A stretch of DNA of 64,000 nt from Heliorestis convoluta (GCF_009649955.1 NZ_CP045875.1:1655501-1719500), one strand, 5' to 3'. Counted from the first letter of the stretch, positions 26,588 to 36,402 are shown. Notes: generated by a model not told the origin, from the sequence alone. Program-made: numbers and translations.

Positions 26588-26650
26588 GCATCATTTTTTT
26601 CCATTTTCAATTATTTTATGCTTTTTAAATTTTTTATTTTTATAAACAGC

Positions 26651-26689
26651 AAGAAACCCACCTGTTTTCAGGAGACAAGTGGGTTTCTT
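26651..26689 (-). terminator. Terminator between the MFS gene and the rrn relict
   Basis: AAGAAACCCAC and GTGGGTTTCTT form a perfect 11-bp stem. On the minus strand it follows the MFS gene and is trailed by a T-rich stretch, so it most likely ends that transcript. Confidence 0.75.
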
Positions 26690-26781
26690 CCATTATTGAT
26701 TGCCTACAATCCATCTGTCCTTTAAAGTTTGCGCTTATTTTGTAACAAGTAGTTTTATCGTAAAACATCGTTACAGGAGCA

Positions 26782-27942
26782 TTACCCTTTGCTTTCAAAC
26801 CCAATCGTTCTTGTTGTAAAAATATCTCTAAATAATAAGAATAAACTTGTCGTCATAACGAAGACGAAGATACTCGCAAAGATAAAAGGATCAATGCCCC
26901 AGCGTGTAAAGTAACCTGTTGCAAGGGGTCCTAAGACAACACCAAGAGAAAACATGCCATAGAAAAGGCCGAAGGCGGCACTTCGTTCTCCATCATCAGA
27001 ATTGTCTACAACTGTTGCTGTGGCTGCGGGAAAGAGTATGCCAAAACCAAACCCATAGATAACCATCATAACTACCATAGAGGTTAATGTTGTTGCCCAA
27101 GCCAGTCCACCCATCGCAAACATCACAATAATCATGCCAATCAGAAGAGGAACTTGACGTCCTATCTTATCAGAGATACGACTCAAAGGCGTTACAAAAA
27201 CAAGAATCGCAACGGCAGCAAAAGCACTAAACAATATGCCGATAGAAGTACCTGACAGACCATTGGCTTGTGCAGCAAGTGGCAATGCAAAGGCCATTGT
27301 GCCTTTCGCAAAAAGCAAGATGAAAGCAGCCACATAGGCCATGAGCAAGTTAGGTCTACGTAACAACGAAGGAATATTCACAGAGCGGTCTTCCTGTGCC
27401 ACCGGGGTCGCTGGTAGCACTTTGCGAACAACAAAAGCTGTTACGATAAGCAATGACGACATTATGTAAAAAAGATGGTAAACCGTTAATTTGTCTAATA
27501 TGATACCACCTAGCATGGGTCCTAACAATGCTGCTACGGCAATGGCTATACCGGACTTGGCCATTTGCTTTCCTCGCTCACTCGGTGGTGCAAGTTCAGC
27601 CAGGTAAGAAAAGGCAGCAGGAACGACAACAGCCATACCTAGGCCGTGAATCAATCGTATCGCTAATAAAGTATAAGCATCATTTGCAATGGAATAGCCA
27701 AAAACTCCAACTGCAGCTAGCAATAGACCGAAGAAGATAGCATTTCTTCTTCCTATCTGCCCAATACACCAACCAGCTCCAAAGTTACCGAGCATGTTGG
27801 CAAAGGAATAAGCCGAAGTGACTACAGCAGTAAGAAAGAGCCCTGCACCTAGTAGTTGAGCGTAAAGGGGCATGACTGGCAACTGAACAAATGTATCCAT
27901 GAAAGCGATTACAACCATGGCGTAAATAATCCACTTTAGCAT
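26782..27942 (-). CDS. MFS transporter (DHA1-type)
   Basis: A 386-residue major facilitator with twelve predicted membrane helices in two halves. GQIGRRNAIFFGLLL after helix 2 and SRISDKIGRQVPLLIG after helix 8 are the duplicated MFS motif A loops; GPMLGGIILDKLT matches the motif C antiporter region of drug/H+ exporters. ATG 27942 has GGGAGGG upstream and a good promoter at 28023-28051. The substrate is unknown. The neighbouring ATP-grasp ligase gene on the same strand invites the idea that it exports that enzyme's product, which is only inference. Confidence 0.85.
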   Translation of the reverse strand: MLKWIIYAMVVIAFMDTFVQLPVMPLYAQLLGAGLFLTAVVTSAYSFANMLGNFGAGWCIGQIGRRNAIFFGLLLAAVGVFGYSIANDAYTLLAIRLIHGLGMAVVVPAAFSYLAELAPPSERGKQMAKSGIAIAVAALLGPMLGGIILDKLTVYHLFYIMSSLLIVTAFVVRKVLPATPVAQEDRSVNIPSLLRRPNLLMAYVAAFILLFAKGTMAFALPLAAQANGLSGTSIGILFSAFAAVAILVFVTPLSRISDKIGRQVPLLIGMIIVMFAMGGLAWATTLTSMVVMMVIYGFGFGILFPAATATVVDNSDDGERSAAFGLFYGMFSLGVVLGPLATGYFTRWGIDPFIFASIFVFVMTTSLFLLFRDIFTTRTIGFESKG

Positions 27943-28022
27943 TCAATCCCTCCCCTTCGATCGTAGTACCTTGTTAATCTACAATTTTCTACAGCTTGTA
28001 CTATATGTGTTATCATAATCTA

Positions 28023-28051
28023 TTTATACCCTAATGCAGTAATGGCGTCAA
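28023..28051 (-). promoter_or_regulatory. Sigma-A promoter of the MFS gene
   Basis: On the minus strand TTGACG (28051-28046), 17 bp, TATAAA (28028-28023), some 80 bases before the MFS start. Confidence 0.78.
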
Positions 28052-28149
28052 CGGGGTGAGAAACGAATTCATTAAAATACAGATTCTTTCTTTTGTATAA
28101 ACATTCTCAGTACACTTTACCAAAAATAGGGTGTCACGTAAAAATAAGA

Positions 28150-29322
28150 TTAGCAAAGAGCAAGCATTGAATCAATAGCTTCTTCTACCTCCTCTAATCG
28201 CGGAGATCGATAGAGATAGCCATAGTCACCAATGGCTCTCGCTAAAACAGGGCTTATAGAGCTATGATGGGGTACCTTAGAACCGTATTGTCGAAGTATA
28301 TCATCGTGCGAAAGTATATACTTTTTATTATTTTTTCTTCCTACGTAAGCACAATAATATTTCTTTTCGTAGTAAAAAGTATTTTTCTCGTCAACTATAC
28401 CATTGGCCCATTGTTGATAGAGATCAATATCATTGGCGTAGTTAAACATATCCATGGTTAATCCACCGGGTGGTCGCATATTTACTTCTAAAGCAATAAA
28501 GCGATCATCAGCTGTACGGAAAAATTCAAAATGAAAAAAACGTTGTCGAACTTGATAGGCATCTACAATCTTCATGCCCGCTTCAACTAACTTGCGAGGA
28601 ATTTCTCGAAGAGAATAGTAGTAGATATGCAAATCTTCATTAACTGCTTCCATAACACCTTGGCCATAACGATGAGAAGTATAAAAAAGAACATTGCCTT
28701 CTTTGTCAGTTAAACCATCAAAAGAATAAATCGTACCTTCAATAAATTCTTCCATAATGTAGTCTCCATAATAACCAATGGATTCTTTTTGGCAAAAGAG
28801 ATTCTCTAACTCCTCTAGGCTATGAATTTTGTGTGTATTTGCAGCACCGACGCCAGAATTCGGCTTTAACACAACAGGAAAGCCAACAATCTGAAGAAAA
28901 GCACGCGCTTCTTCTAAAGTTTGAACAACACGACCTTTCGGTACTTCAAGTCCCGCTTGCACGAAAACCTCTTTCATAAGACCTTTATTTTTCATTTTTG
29001 CGATTTGATCTTTCTGAACCCCCCAGACATTAAAGTCTGTTCGCAGCTTTGCTTCATACTCCAACCAATACTCATTTAAGGAGTCAATGCGATCAATCTT
29101 ACCATGACGATGGGTAAAATAACCACAAGCCCGCAGTAGTTGGTCATAATCTTCCATGGAATGAACTTGGTAATAGTCAGTTAATGATTCTCGTAGTTCC
29201 ACAGGCAAATCTTCAAAAGGTACATCAGCAATTCCAAAGACTTTTGCCCCTGCCTTCTTTAAAGCCACTACAAAGAGATAATAGTTTGATGGAAAATGAG
29301 GAGATAAGAAAAGAACGTTCAC
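28150..29322 (-). CDS. ATP-grasp domain ligase
   Basis: A 390-residue protein of the ATP-grasp carboxylate-amine ligase group. An N-terminal Rossmann-like domain (MNVLFLSPHFPSNYYLFVVAL) is followed by the ATP-grasp core: FPVVLKPNSGVGAANTHKI (~150-168) is the ATP-binding lysine/glycine loop, YIMEEFIEGTIYSFDG supplies adenine contacts, and ALEVNMRPPGG (~275-285) the Mg2+-binding Glu/Asn. Such enzymes join an acyl phosphate to an amine, as in dipeptide or peptide-antibiotic synthesis. The start is GTG 29322 behind AAAGGGTGG. Substrates cannot be read from the sequence. Confidence 0.82.
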   Translation of the reverse strand: MNVLFLSPHFPSNYYLFVVALKKAGAKVFGIADVPFEDLPVELRESLTDYYQVHSMEDYDQLLRACGYFTHRHGKIDRIDSLNEYWLEYEAKLRTDFNVWGVQKDQIAKMKNKGLMKEVFVQAGLEVPKGRVVQTLEEARAFLQIVGFPVVLKPNSGVGAANTHKIHSLEELENLFCQKESIGYYGDYIMEEFIEGTIYSFDGLTDKEGNVLFYTSHRYGQGVMEAVNEDLHIYYYSLREIPRKLVEAGMKIVDAYQVRQRFFHFEFFRTADDRFIALEVNMRPPGGLTMDMFNYANDIDLYQQWANGIVDEKNTFYYEKKYYCAYVGRKNNKKYILSHDDILRQYGSKVPHHSSISPVLARAIGDYGYLYRSPRLEEVEEAIDSMLALC

Positions 29323-29642
29323 AGATCAGCCACCCTTTCTATAATTCTTCTTTCAGATCTTTAAACTCTCTAATTCTTTTATCCATCCTTCCAAGCGAAT
29401 ATGTCGCAAAATAAAATATAGATCAAATTCGCAGTTCTGTTTAATTAAGCCATTCCTCTTATGAATTAACGTAAAAAGGGTAGACTAAAAACATAAATTA
29501 CGAAGTCTCTATGTACAATCTACCTCTCTCGTATTAGATATTCAGCACCCAGTTAAATCTTTCCAAATATTCAGCCTTCATTCTCCCTTTTTTATAGGCA
29601 TCTTACCCTTACATTCAAAACAAAAAGGAGTCGAAAGCAAAA
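29323..29642. other. 320-base intergenic stretch
   Basis: An A/T-rich stretch between the divergent ATP-grasp gene and a small plus-strand ORF. On the minus strand TTGATC-N17-CATATT is a weak promoter candidate for the ATP-grasp gene. No hairpin with a T run, RNA gene or repeat was seen. The last ~25 bases include the AAAAAGGAG ribosome site of the small ORF. Confidence 0.4.
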
Positions 29643-29774
29643 ATGGGTTTATTTGGTGAATTGATTCAATCTTTTCTCAGGTTCCTCTTATACTCTCTCA
29701 TTTCATTGGCTTTGGCGCTATCTACTCTTAATCAACAAGAAGATAGCTATCACGAAGAAAATAGGAACCTATAG
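29643..29774 (+). CDS. Candidate small single-pass membrane protein (43 aa)
   Basis: ATG 29643 opens a 43-codon frame whose product begins MGLFGELIQSFLRFLLYSL and has one hydrophobic helix (~residues 8-28), then a polar tail NQQEDSYHEENRNL. AAAAAGGAG precedes it by about a dozen bases, a little far. It ends eight bases before the convergent recJ stop. No known family is recognised. The N-terminal amphipathic helix and size resemble small stress or toxin-like membrane peptides, but nothing proves expression. Confidence 0.42.
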   Translation: MGLFGELIQSFLRFLLYSLISLALALSTLNQQEDSYHEENRNL

Positions 29775-29781
29775 CCAGCTA

Positions 29782-31485
29782 CTACAACGAAGTACCTATG
29801 ACGGATTGCTTTTCAAAGTCTCTGTATCTTCGAAGACCCTGATCCCTAACTTTAAATTGCAATGAACCATTAAAGCTGTTTATTTCCGGCAAACCAAGTA
29901 GAGCGAGAGGCTCTTTATCTACCATTTGACGATATTTTTCTGCTTGATGAAAAGCAATGACTTCAAAATGAGGTCCCCGCAGTTTTAGATGTTTTTGCTC
30001 CGCTCCAATGAAAAAAACTTGTTGTGGCACATAAGGCATCAACAAGAGCTGCGGTCTTGAAAAACCAACGCCATAAGGCGCCAATGCTTCGACCTCTTCG
30101 ATCAAGCTAACAGAGATATCCTCAGGTCGAACCAAAGCCGTAACGTCAACAGAAGGCTCAAAAAGAGTAACATCTACCCCTTGAATAAAGCCTCTCAGAC
30201 GTTCCCTTAAAGAAGCTATATCTTCTTTACGCAAGGAACAACCAGCGGCCATATCGTGACCACCGCCTTTCACCAAAAGGTCGGCACAGCCATCGACTAA
30301 GTACTTTTTGAGAGAAAAACCTTTTACTGTTCGAGCAGATCCTTTTACAATCCCTTCTTCGGTGCTATCTGTTAGTACCAGTACAGGTTTATAAAAGCGT
30401 TCTTTTAGCCGAGAAGCGATTAAACCAACAATACCTTCGTGAAAAGACTTATCATAAAGTACATGGAAGCCCTCTTCCTTCTTTACCAAAGTCTTAGCCA
30501 TCTCTGTTTGGCTTTCCGTCATTTGCTGTCGCAATTGATTGATTCGTTTTAGAGTACCCGCCCATTCATAGGCTTTGGTAGAATCGGAGGTCAACAGCAA
30601 TTCTACGGCTTCAAAAGGCACACCTTCAAGCCTACCTTTGGCATTGATCATAGGTCCAAATATAAAACCTAGATGATAGTGTCCATTAATGTCACCTTGT
30701 AAACTTGTAACATCTTTAATCGCTCGAAAGCCCAAGCGTGTTTTTTCTCCCCAATTCAATAGCTTAAGACCGTTTTTGACAAAAATTCTATTTTCTCCTC
30801 GCAAAGGCATCACATCGGCTACAGTACCTAGAGCAACCAGGTCGAGAGAACGAAGCAATTCTCTAGGTCGTTGCACCTCATCGAAAAGAATTTGCAACAC
30901 TTTAAAAGCAACACCAACACCGGCCAACTCTTTGAAGGGATAAGGGCAGTCTGGTTGCTTTGGATTGACTACAGCGCTTGCAGGCGGTATTGTCTTATCA
31001 GGTTCGTGATGATCTGTAATAATAACATCCATACCCAATTCTTGAGCTCGTTTGACACCATCTATCGCAGCGATACCATTGTCTACAGTCACAATAAGAC
31101 GAGGCGTCCCTCGTGCTGCAATTTCTTCTACACCTTGCACTTGCATACCAAAGCCACCGACAAAGCGACTGTTGATATACCAATCTACAGTCGCACCGAG
31201 CTTCCGTAAACCTTCAACAAGTAATGCTGTCCCCGTAATACCATCGGCATCATAATCACCGTAAATCGTAATTGGAATCGACTGCTCAATCGCAGCCTTG
31301 ATCAAAAAGGCTGCTTTTTTTGCGTCTTTTAACAGTCCAGGATCGAGTAAATCCTGTACGGAAGAGCGGAGAAAGATTTCCGCTTCTTCGGGCTTAATTC
31401 CGTTTTGAAATAGAATTGATGCTTGTAAAGCCGTTACACCTGCATAATCGGGTATTGCGAAAGAAGGCAATAGCCACTTGGTCAA
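29782..31485 (-). CDS. recJ: Single-stranded-DNA-specific exonuclease RecJ
   Basis: A 567-residue 5'-3' ssDNA exonuclease of recombination and mismatch repair. The DHH-family motifs are present: YGDYDADGITGTALL (motif I), VTVDNGI (II), ITDHHEP (DHH, III) and GVGVAFKV (IV), and SARTVKGFSLKKYL and GGGHDMAAGCSL in the DHHA1 domain bind substrate. The length is like the E. coli enzyme, without the ~200-residue C-terminal extension of Bacillus RecJ. The start is TTG 31485 with GAGGTGAT five bases upstream. Confidence 0.95.
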   Translation of the reverse strand: MTKWLLPSFAIPDYAGVTALQASILFQNGIKPEEAEIFLRSSVQDLLDPGLLKDAKKAAFLIKAAIEQSIPITIYGDYDADGITGTALLVEGLRKLGATVDWYINSRFVGGFGMQVQGVEEIAARGTPRLIVTVDNGIAAIDGVKRAQELGMDVIITDHHEPDKTIPPASAVVNPKQPDCPYPFKELAGVGVAFKVLQILFDEVQRPRELLRSLDLVALGTVADVMPLRGENRIFVKNGLKLLNWGEKTRLGFRAIKDVTSLQGDINGHYHLGFIFGPMINAKGRLEGVPFEAVELLLTSDSTKAYEWAGTLKRINQLRQQMTESQTEMAKTLVKKEEGFHVLYDKSFHEGIVGLIASRLKERFYKPVLVLTDSTEEGIVKGSARTVKGFSLKKYLVDGCADLLVKGGGHDMAAGCSLRKEDIASLRERLRGFIQGVDVTLFEPSVDVTALVRPEDISVSLIEEVEALAPYGVGFSRPQLLLMPYVPQQVFFIGAEQKHLKLRGPHFEVIAFHQAEKYRQMVDKEPLALLGLPEINSFNGSLQFKVRDQGLRRYRDFEKQSVIGTSL

Positions 31486-31619
31486 ATTAAATCACCTCAT
31501 TCTTCTAATCATTCGACTCATTTTGTTTAAATCCTACGAGGCGAAAGAAAGGTATTCTCCATTCTTGAAGAGAATAAACAAAAAATGCTAAAAAAAAACA
31601 ATCAGGAAGGTGAGACCAT

Positions 31620-32763
31620 GTGAGCAAAGCATTGTGGAGATGGCTACTAGATATGATGCCTCATGATGATCTTGTAAGCTTGGCCAGGGTCATGCATGTG
31701 AAAGTACCTGGTTTTCGTCAAATCGTACTGGATCATCGCATCCATTTGTTACGACCTCGCTTAATCCAAACAATCATAAATAGCAAAAGTTTTATCAAGC
31801 TACAAGAAGCAATGGATAGGCATATGCAGGGACAAGAACCTTATCTAGCCTGTCGAGAAAAAGACAAAGAGCAACTGTTAGAGCTTATCTATTTAGGTGC
31901 CAACCCAGCGACACTTTTGAGCGCTCTTATATCAAGCCCTGAACAAGAACATCAGGAAAAAGCAGAATCTTTATTTATAGAACTACGAGAATCAGAAAAG
32001 CTTCAATCTTATGAAGAACAGGTTGCAGAAAAACGAAAAGACGATATAGAACAGAAGAAAATCCTAGATACAGCTGAACAGTGGCACAAGCAATATCAAG
32101 AAATCGAAAAGAAATTTATAAAATTAGAAGAGAAGATTGGTAAATTAAACCAGAGTTTGGAGAAGCAAAAAAATGAATTTGATATAGAAAAAAAGCAATG
32201 GCACCATGAAAAACAGGGATTCTTACTGGAAATTAAAGAGAAAGACAAGAGAATTAAAGATAAAGAAGACGAAATCCGAAGAATGACTGAACTCTGTGAT
32301 ACTTTACACAAAAACATTGCAAAATACTACTTCATGGAATATAAATCACCAAAAAGTGGAGGCTATGGCAGAAGCAGAGATAGTTACTGCAGCAGCGACT
32401 GCAATTGCTATTACAACTACAATTGAAGACATTGATAAATCAGAGTCTTCACAAGAAACAGATGAAACTTGTCCAGTAATTGTCAAACAGCAAATAGCTC
32501 TCGTTGGTAAGTTGCCTCCGAACCTTCACCGTCTGCACAATCTGAACCGTTATACTATACAAAATGTTACGACCGAACATATTACCAAGGCTTTTGAAGA
32601 TCGCCTTTTCACCCACTCTGATCAGGTCTGGGTATTAAACTACGATATTCCCTTGTTTATTAAGCGAAAATTACGCAGAGAAGTAACCATTGATAAATAT
32701 TTTGAATTTAATAGTTTGTCTGACTTGCAAAGATATCTAAAACAAGGGGAATCAGCAACATGA
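31620..32763 (+). pseudogene. Coiled-coil protein of the McrBC-like module, frame broken
   Basis: Two frames together make one ~380-residue protein. The first (31620-32426, GTG start with AAGGTGAG) encodes a helical N-terminal domain of ~120 residues and a coiled coil of ~110 residues rich in Lys/Glu, then runs into an unnatural tail of Tyr/Ser/Cys. The second (to 32763) continues with an acidic linker and a compact domain (KQQIALVGKLPPNLH, DQVWVLNYDIPLFIKRKLRREV) with an alternating alpha/beta look, perhaps Rossmann-like. Removing one A from the A5 run at 32351-32355 joins them cleanly (..SPKVEAMAEAEIV..). The alternative is two overlapping genes, the second from ATG 32364. Its TGA overlaps the start of the ATPase gene (ATGA). 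Confidence 0.6.
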
Positions 32764-34725
32764 GAAACAGCAAATGGAATTTTGACGTCATAGGCGTATT
32801 GGCCAGTGATGAGTATGTAGCGACGAAAATGAATGGTGGCGCAGTATTCGTAAATCGTCAAAACTCATTGCAATTTTCAGTGCAGTTGATTTCAGAAACA
32901 CCAGAAGATTTTCCAAACAACAGTCTTTATACAGCTATGCCTCTGACATTGAACGATATGGCTTTGAAGAAAAGTACTACGCCAACGAATACCATAGAAT
33001 TGATGATTTGAAGGATTTCCTCGCTGAAAAACTATTTATTTTTCGACCGGAGCGACGTGGGGATTATTTTTATATCAAAGACGTACGACTTGTACCCAAA
33101 CCTTTGTCTTATATGAATACATCAACCTATGTAACGCTCCCTCTTTTTAGTAAAGTTCAACACGGTTATAGTTATGATGATTTTTTGAAAAAACTGATAG
33201 ATCAAGAACTTGTAGGACCGATTCACGCGTATGCAGAAGGAGTCAAAACGCCGCCTTTCCTTTTATGGCGAGATGATGATCATTCTTTTTTTATCTTTGG
33301 TGAGTTGATTGAACATCGCCAAAGTCATAACAATTACGCTTTTTACTACGAACAGTTAAAAAAGATCTCTTTCCCAGAAGCCTGGTTCGAAGAAGCTATA
33401 GAAGTGCCCGGAAACGATACGCTTCTATTTTTATCAAAAGAAAAACAGAGCCAGATCTATGAGCGTATGAAAAGCACAGAAGATCTCATAGCCTCTAGTA
33501 AAGAAGAGAACTCGTTAAACGATTCTACCTTACTAGAACAGGATCCCAACGACAGACTGGTGGCGATGCAGTGCTGGGAAGAAAAGTTGCTTTCTTTAGA
33601 GACCAAAGAAGGGGACTCATCTGAATCTCTGTTTATACAAAATTTTATGCAAATCACACGAGAGCAAGGTCTATTATACGACTGGAAAGATTTGATTCAC
33701 TTCCATACTGCTATGAAAACATCGAATCTAGTCATTTTAGCGGGAATGAGTGGCACTGGCAAATCGAGGCTTGTACAAGCTTATGGTAAAGCGTTACAAC
33801 TCAAAGAAGATCAGTTGGCTTTTATACCTGTTCATCCTTCTTGGAATGACGATGCTGATCTGATTGGTTCGGTAGATTGCAGAGGCAAAGTGTACCAACC
33901 AGGGCGAACTGGTTGATTGATTTATTGCTGCAAGCCTCTAAAGATAATCGTCGAGACAAGGGGCTTTATATTGTCTGTTTTGACGAAATGAACTTAGCTC
34001 GTGTTGAGCATTACTTTTCTCAGTTTCTTTCTGTTCTTGAAATGGATCCTTCTCGTAGAGAACTTCATCTTTACAACAAAGAATTGGAATCAACGCTCCT
34101 TAACTCCGCTCAATACCCGCCATCCATTGCGATTGGTGATAATGTTCTTTTTGTCGGAACTGTAAACATGGATGAATCGACTTATCATTTCTCTGATAAA
34201 GTCTTAGATCGAGCGAATGTTATTCGACTGAATATCCTTCCTTTTGAAGATTTGAAAAAATTAAAGTATCATAAGGAAAAGAAAAGTATAGGCAAGGAAT
34301 GGACTTATAGTGAATTTCAATCTTTCATAAAAGAGCAAGAAGATTATGATTTAACAGATCGAGAATTGTCGTTCTTGCGACAATTTCACCTACAACTACA
34401 ATCAATTAATAAAAACATGGGCATTGGCTTTCGCATTCTACGACAAATTGATCGGTATTTGAAAAATTTACCTCAAACACCCTTTGTAACGCGCAGTGAT
34501 GCCTTTGATCGGCAGATTGTACAACGAATTTTAACCAAAGTGAGAGGTCCCGAAGAACAGCTTAAATCCGTACTTGGCTCATTTCATGTAGAACGGCAAG
34601 GGCAAGTAGACGGACCCTTGATAACTCTCTTAGACGAATATGCCGATTTATCGGCTTTTGAAGAGACTCGCCAAACTATATATCATAAGGCGAAAGAGCT
34701 GAGTATGTATGGCTACACAGTTTGA
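32760..34725 (+). pseudogene. McrB-like AAA+ ATPase, broken by two frameshifts
   Basis: Three frames (32760-33011, 33008-33916, 33877-34725) add up to one ~655-residue protein. In the second frame coding sequence can be read back to ~32915 (YASDIERYGFEEKYYANEYH), so the first break lies at ~32905-32930. The second is at ~33914, where VYQPGRTG should run on into LIDLLLQAS. Each is mended by adding one base. The N-terminal ~270 residues are an unknown domain. The AAA+ core has Walker A GMSGTGKS, Walker B LYIVCFDEMNLARVEHYF, sensor GTVNMDEST and arginine finger KVLDRAN. This is the McrB/AAA_5 type, but with NMDE where E. coli McrB has the GTP-selecting NTAD. It should power translocation for the nuclease encoded next. 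Confidence 0.75.
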
Positions 34726-36402
34726 GGCGCCTCCTTTTTCTCTTGCTTTTCTTAACGGCGATCGATTTATTCATCTAAAAGAGTTTTTTGAAGAAGAAAA
34801 AGAACTGTATCAGGCTGAAGCAGGCCTTAAGATTCGAGAGAACTTGAATCTAATGCTCCTTTTTCGTTCTTCTGACCCGAAAGCTCGCTTCTACATGGAT
34901 GGTTTGGAAACACTGCCTGAAAGAATGATTCTACGAGATGAAGAAGGGCAAGCCTATTTAGCTCCATCAGAACAAGAGTACCTTCTTTTTCGCTATGACG
35001 ATTATCCTCTCATACCCGGTTACTATAAGCTAACTGTTTTTGTTTTTGGTAAATCGTACCATGCGCTACTGCAAGTTTTGCCGAAGCAAATGACACAAGC
35101 CCAATGGGAAAGTATGAAAGAAGAATTGGAAAAAGAGCTGCACGATTTAGCTCTCAACCTTTTTAGCAAAAATATGGGTCAAGCTATTCCAACACTTAAA
35201 GAATTGCCTTCGCGCCTCTGGTTTCGCTTTATAATGATTCAGAAGTCTTATAAACCCGTTATGGCTGCTCTCAGCGATCTCTATCGAAAGGCTAACTATC
35301 GAATACAAAAAAATCGCACCTTCGATTATGATCTTCCCGAAAACCGTTGGCTACGTCAAATTATAGCTACGATTGAAAAGAGCCTTCAAGAATTCCTTCA
35401 GGCTTTGCATGAACAAGAGGAAAAAGCAAGAGCTATCCTTTCGGATAAAAATCTACTTTCCTCAAAAAATAAAACTTTGTCTATTATCGGTCATTATCGA
35501 AGTCAATGTGAAAGAATGATAAGTAGCTTTCGCTTTATTTGCCAAGCGCCCTGGTACAAGCAAGTACGTTCTAGACCAAAAGAAATGATCCCCCAAGTTA
35601 TGATGACAGATTTTCGATATGCTGCACTTTATAAGCTTTATAAAGATCTGCGCAAAGAAAACATAGAAGTTGCTTTAGACAGGACCTATCAGTATCAATG
35701 GAAAAGAACAGACCTGCTTTATGAAAACTGGGGCTTTCTAAAGATTTGTAACGCCTTAATGAATGATCCGCTCCGATACGAAGTGAAAAGCGGTTGGCTT
35801 TTTGACCTTGACTTTTCTGATCATCACCTTTTCATACCTTCTTTGCCTTCGGGTACGACCATTGTGCTAGAAAAAGGCAAGACAAAGCTTCATCTTGTCT
35901 ATGACGCTTTAATTCCTCGCAAAAGTGAACAAACAGAAAAATATAAAGCACCACTTTATATCAAAGGAACCCACGATCGTCCCGACGGACGCCTGGACAT
36001 TTATCAAGAAGAGGTCTATGGCGGTAGCATTTTATTTGACTTTAAGTATAGGCCTTGAAAAACTTTTGGGATCCTCAGAGAATTGATGCACCCAGTCGAC
36101 CCGGTGCAATGAGACAACTACTGGCTTATGGTGCTTATTGTAAGTCTCCCTATCTTATGGGAGAAGGGTTTCATGACTTTTTGCGTCGCCATAGTAGCCC
36201 TGTACCTGAAGTTTGGGCTATCTATCCTACCGATTATGACGAGAAAGTAAAAGTTCGGTTTTACAAAGACTACGATTTAAGACTACTTAAAATGTGCCCC
36301 GATACAGATTTAAATCATATAGGCGAAGAGATCCACAAAGTGGTTGAAGCAATTTTAGAGAGGGTAGAAATCTTTCAATCTCTTCAAAAAAAAGAGACAT
36401 AA
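34709..36402 (+). pseudogene. McrC-like DUF2357/PD-(D/E)xK nuclease, frame broken
   Basis: Two frames (34709-36058 and 36055-36402) form one ~564-residue McrC-type protein. The N-terminal half has the DUF2357 look (an Ig-like beta region, then long helices); DGRLDIYQ and ILFDFKYRP (~residues 427-449) are the PD-(D/E)xK catalytic strands. The frame breaks right after KYRP, so the final helical part of the nuclease fold (KNFWDPQRID..AMRQLLAYGAY) is out of frame; one added base at 36055 gives KYRPLKNFWDP. A TTGA overlap could let the tail be translated separately. It overlaps the end of the ATPase gene by 17 bases. In type IV restriction systems McrC activates the ATPase and cuts the target. Confidence 0.75.

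Noticed and set aside
26362-26725. Short ORFs around 26362-26725
   Set aside because: They overlie the rrn leader, promoter and the MFS terminator and have no coding signs.
31620-36402. Programmed ribosomal frameshifting as the cause of the split frames
   Set aside because: No X-XXY-YYZ heptamer lies at the three -1 breaks, and the fourth break goes the other way. Four recoding sites in three adjacent genes would be extraordinary.
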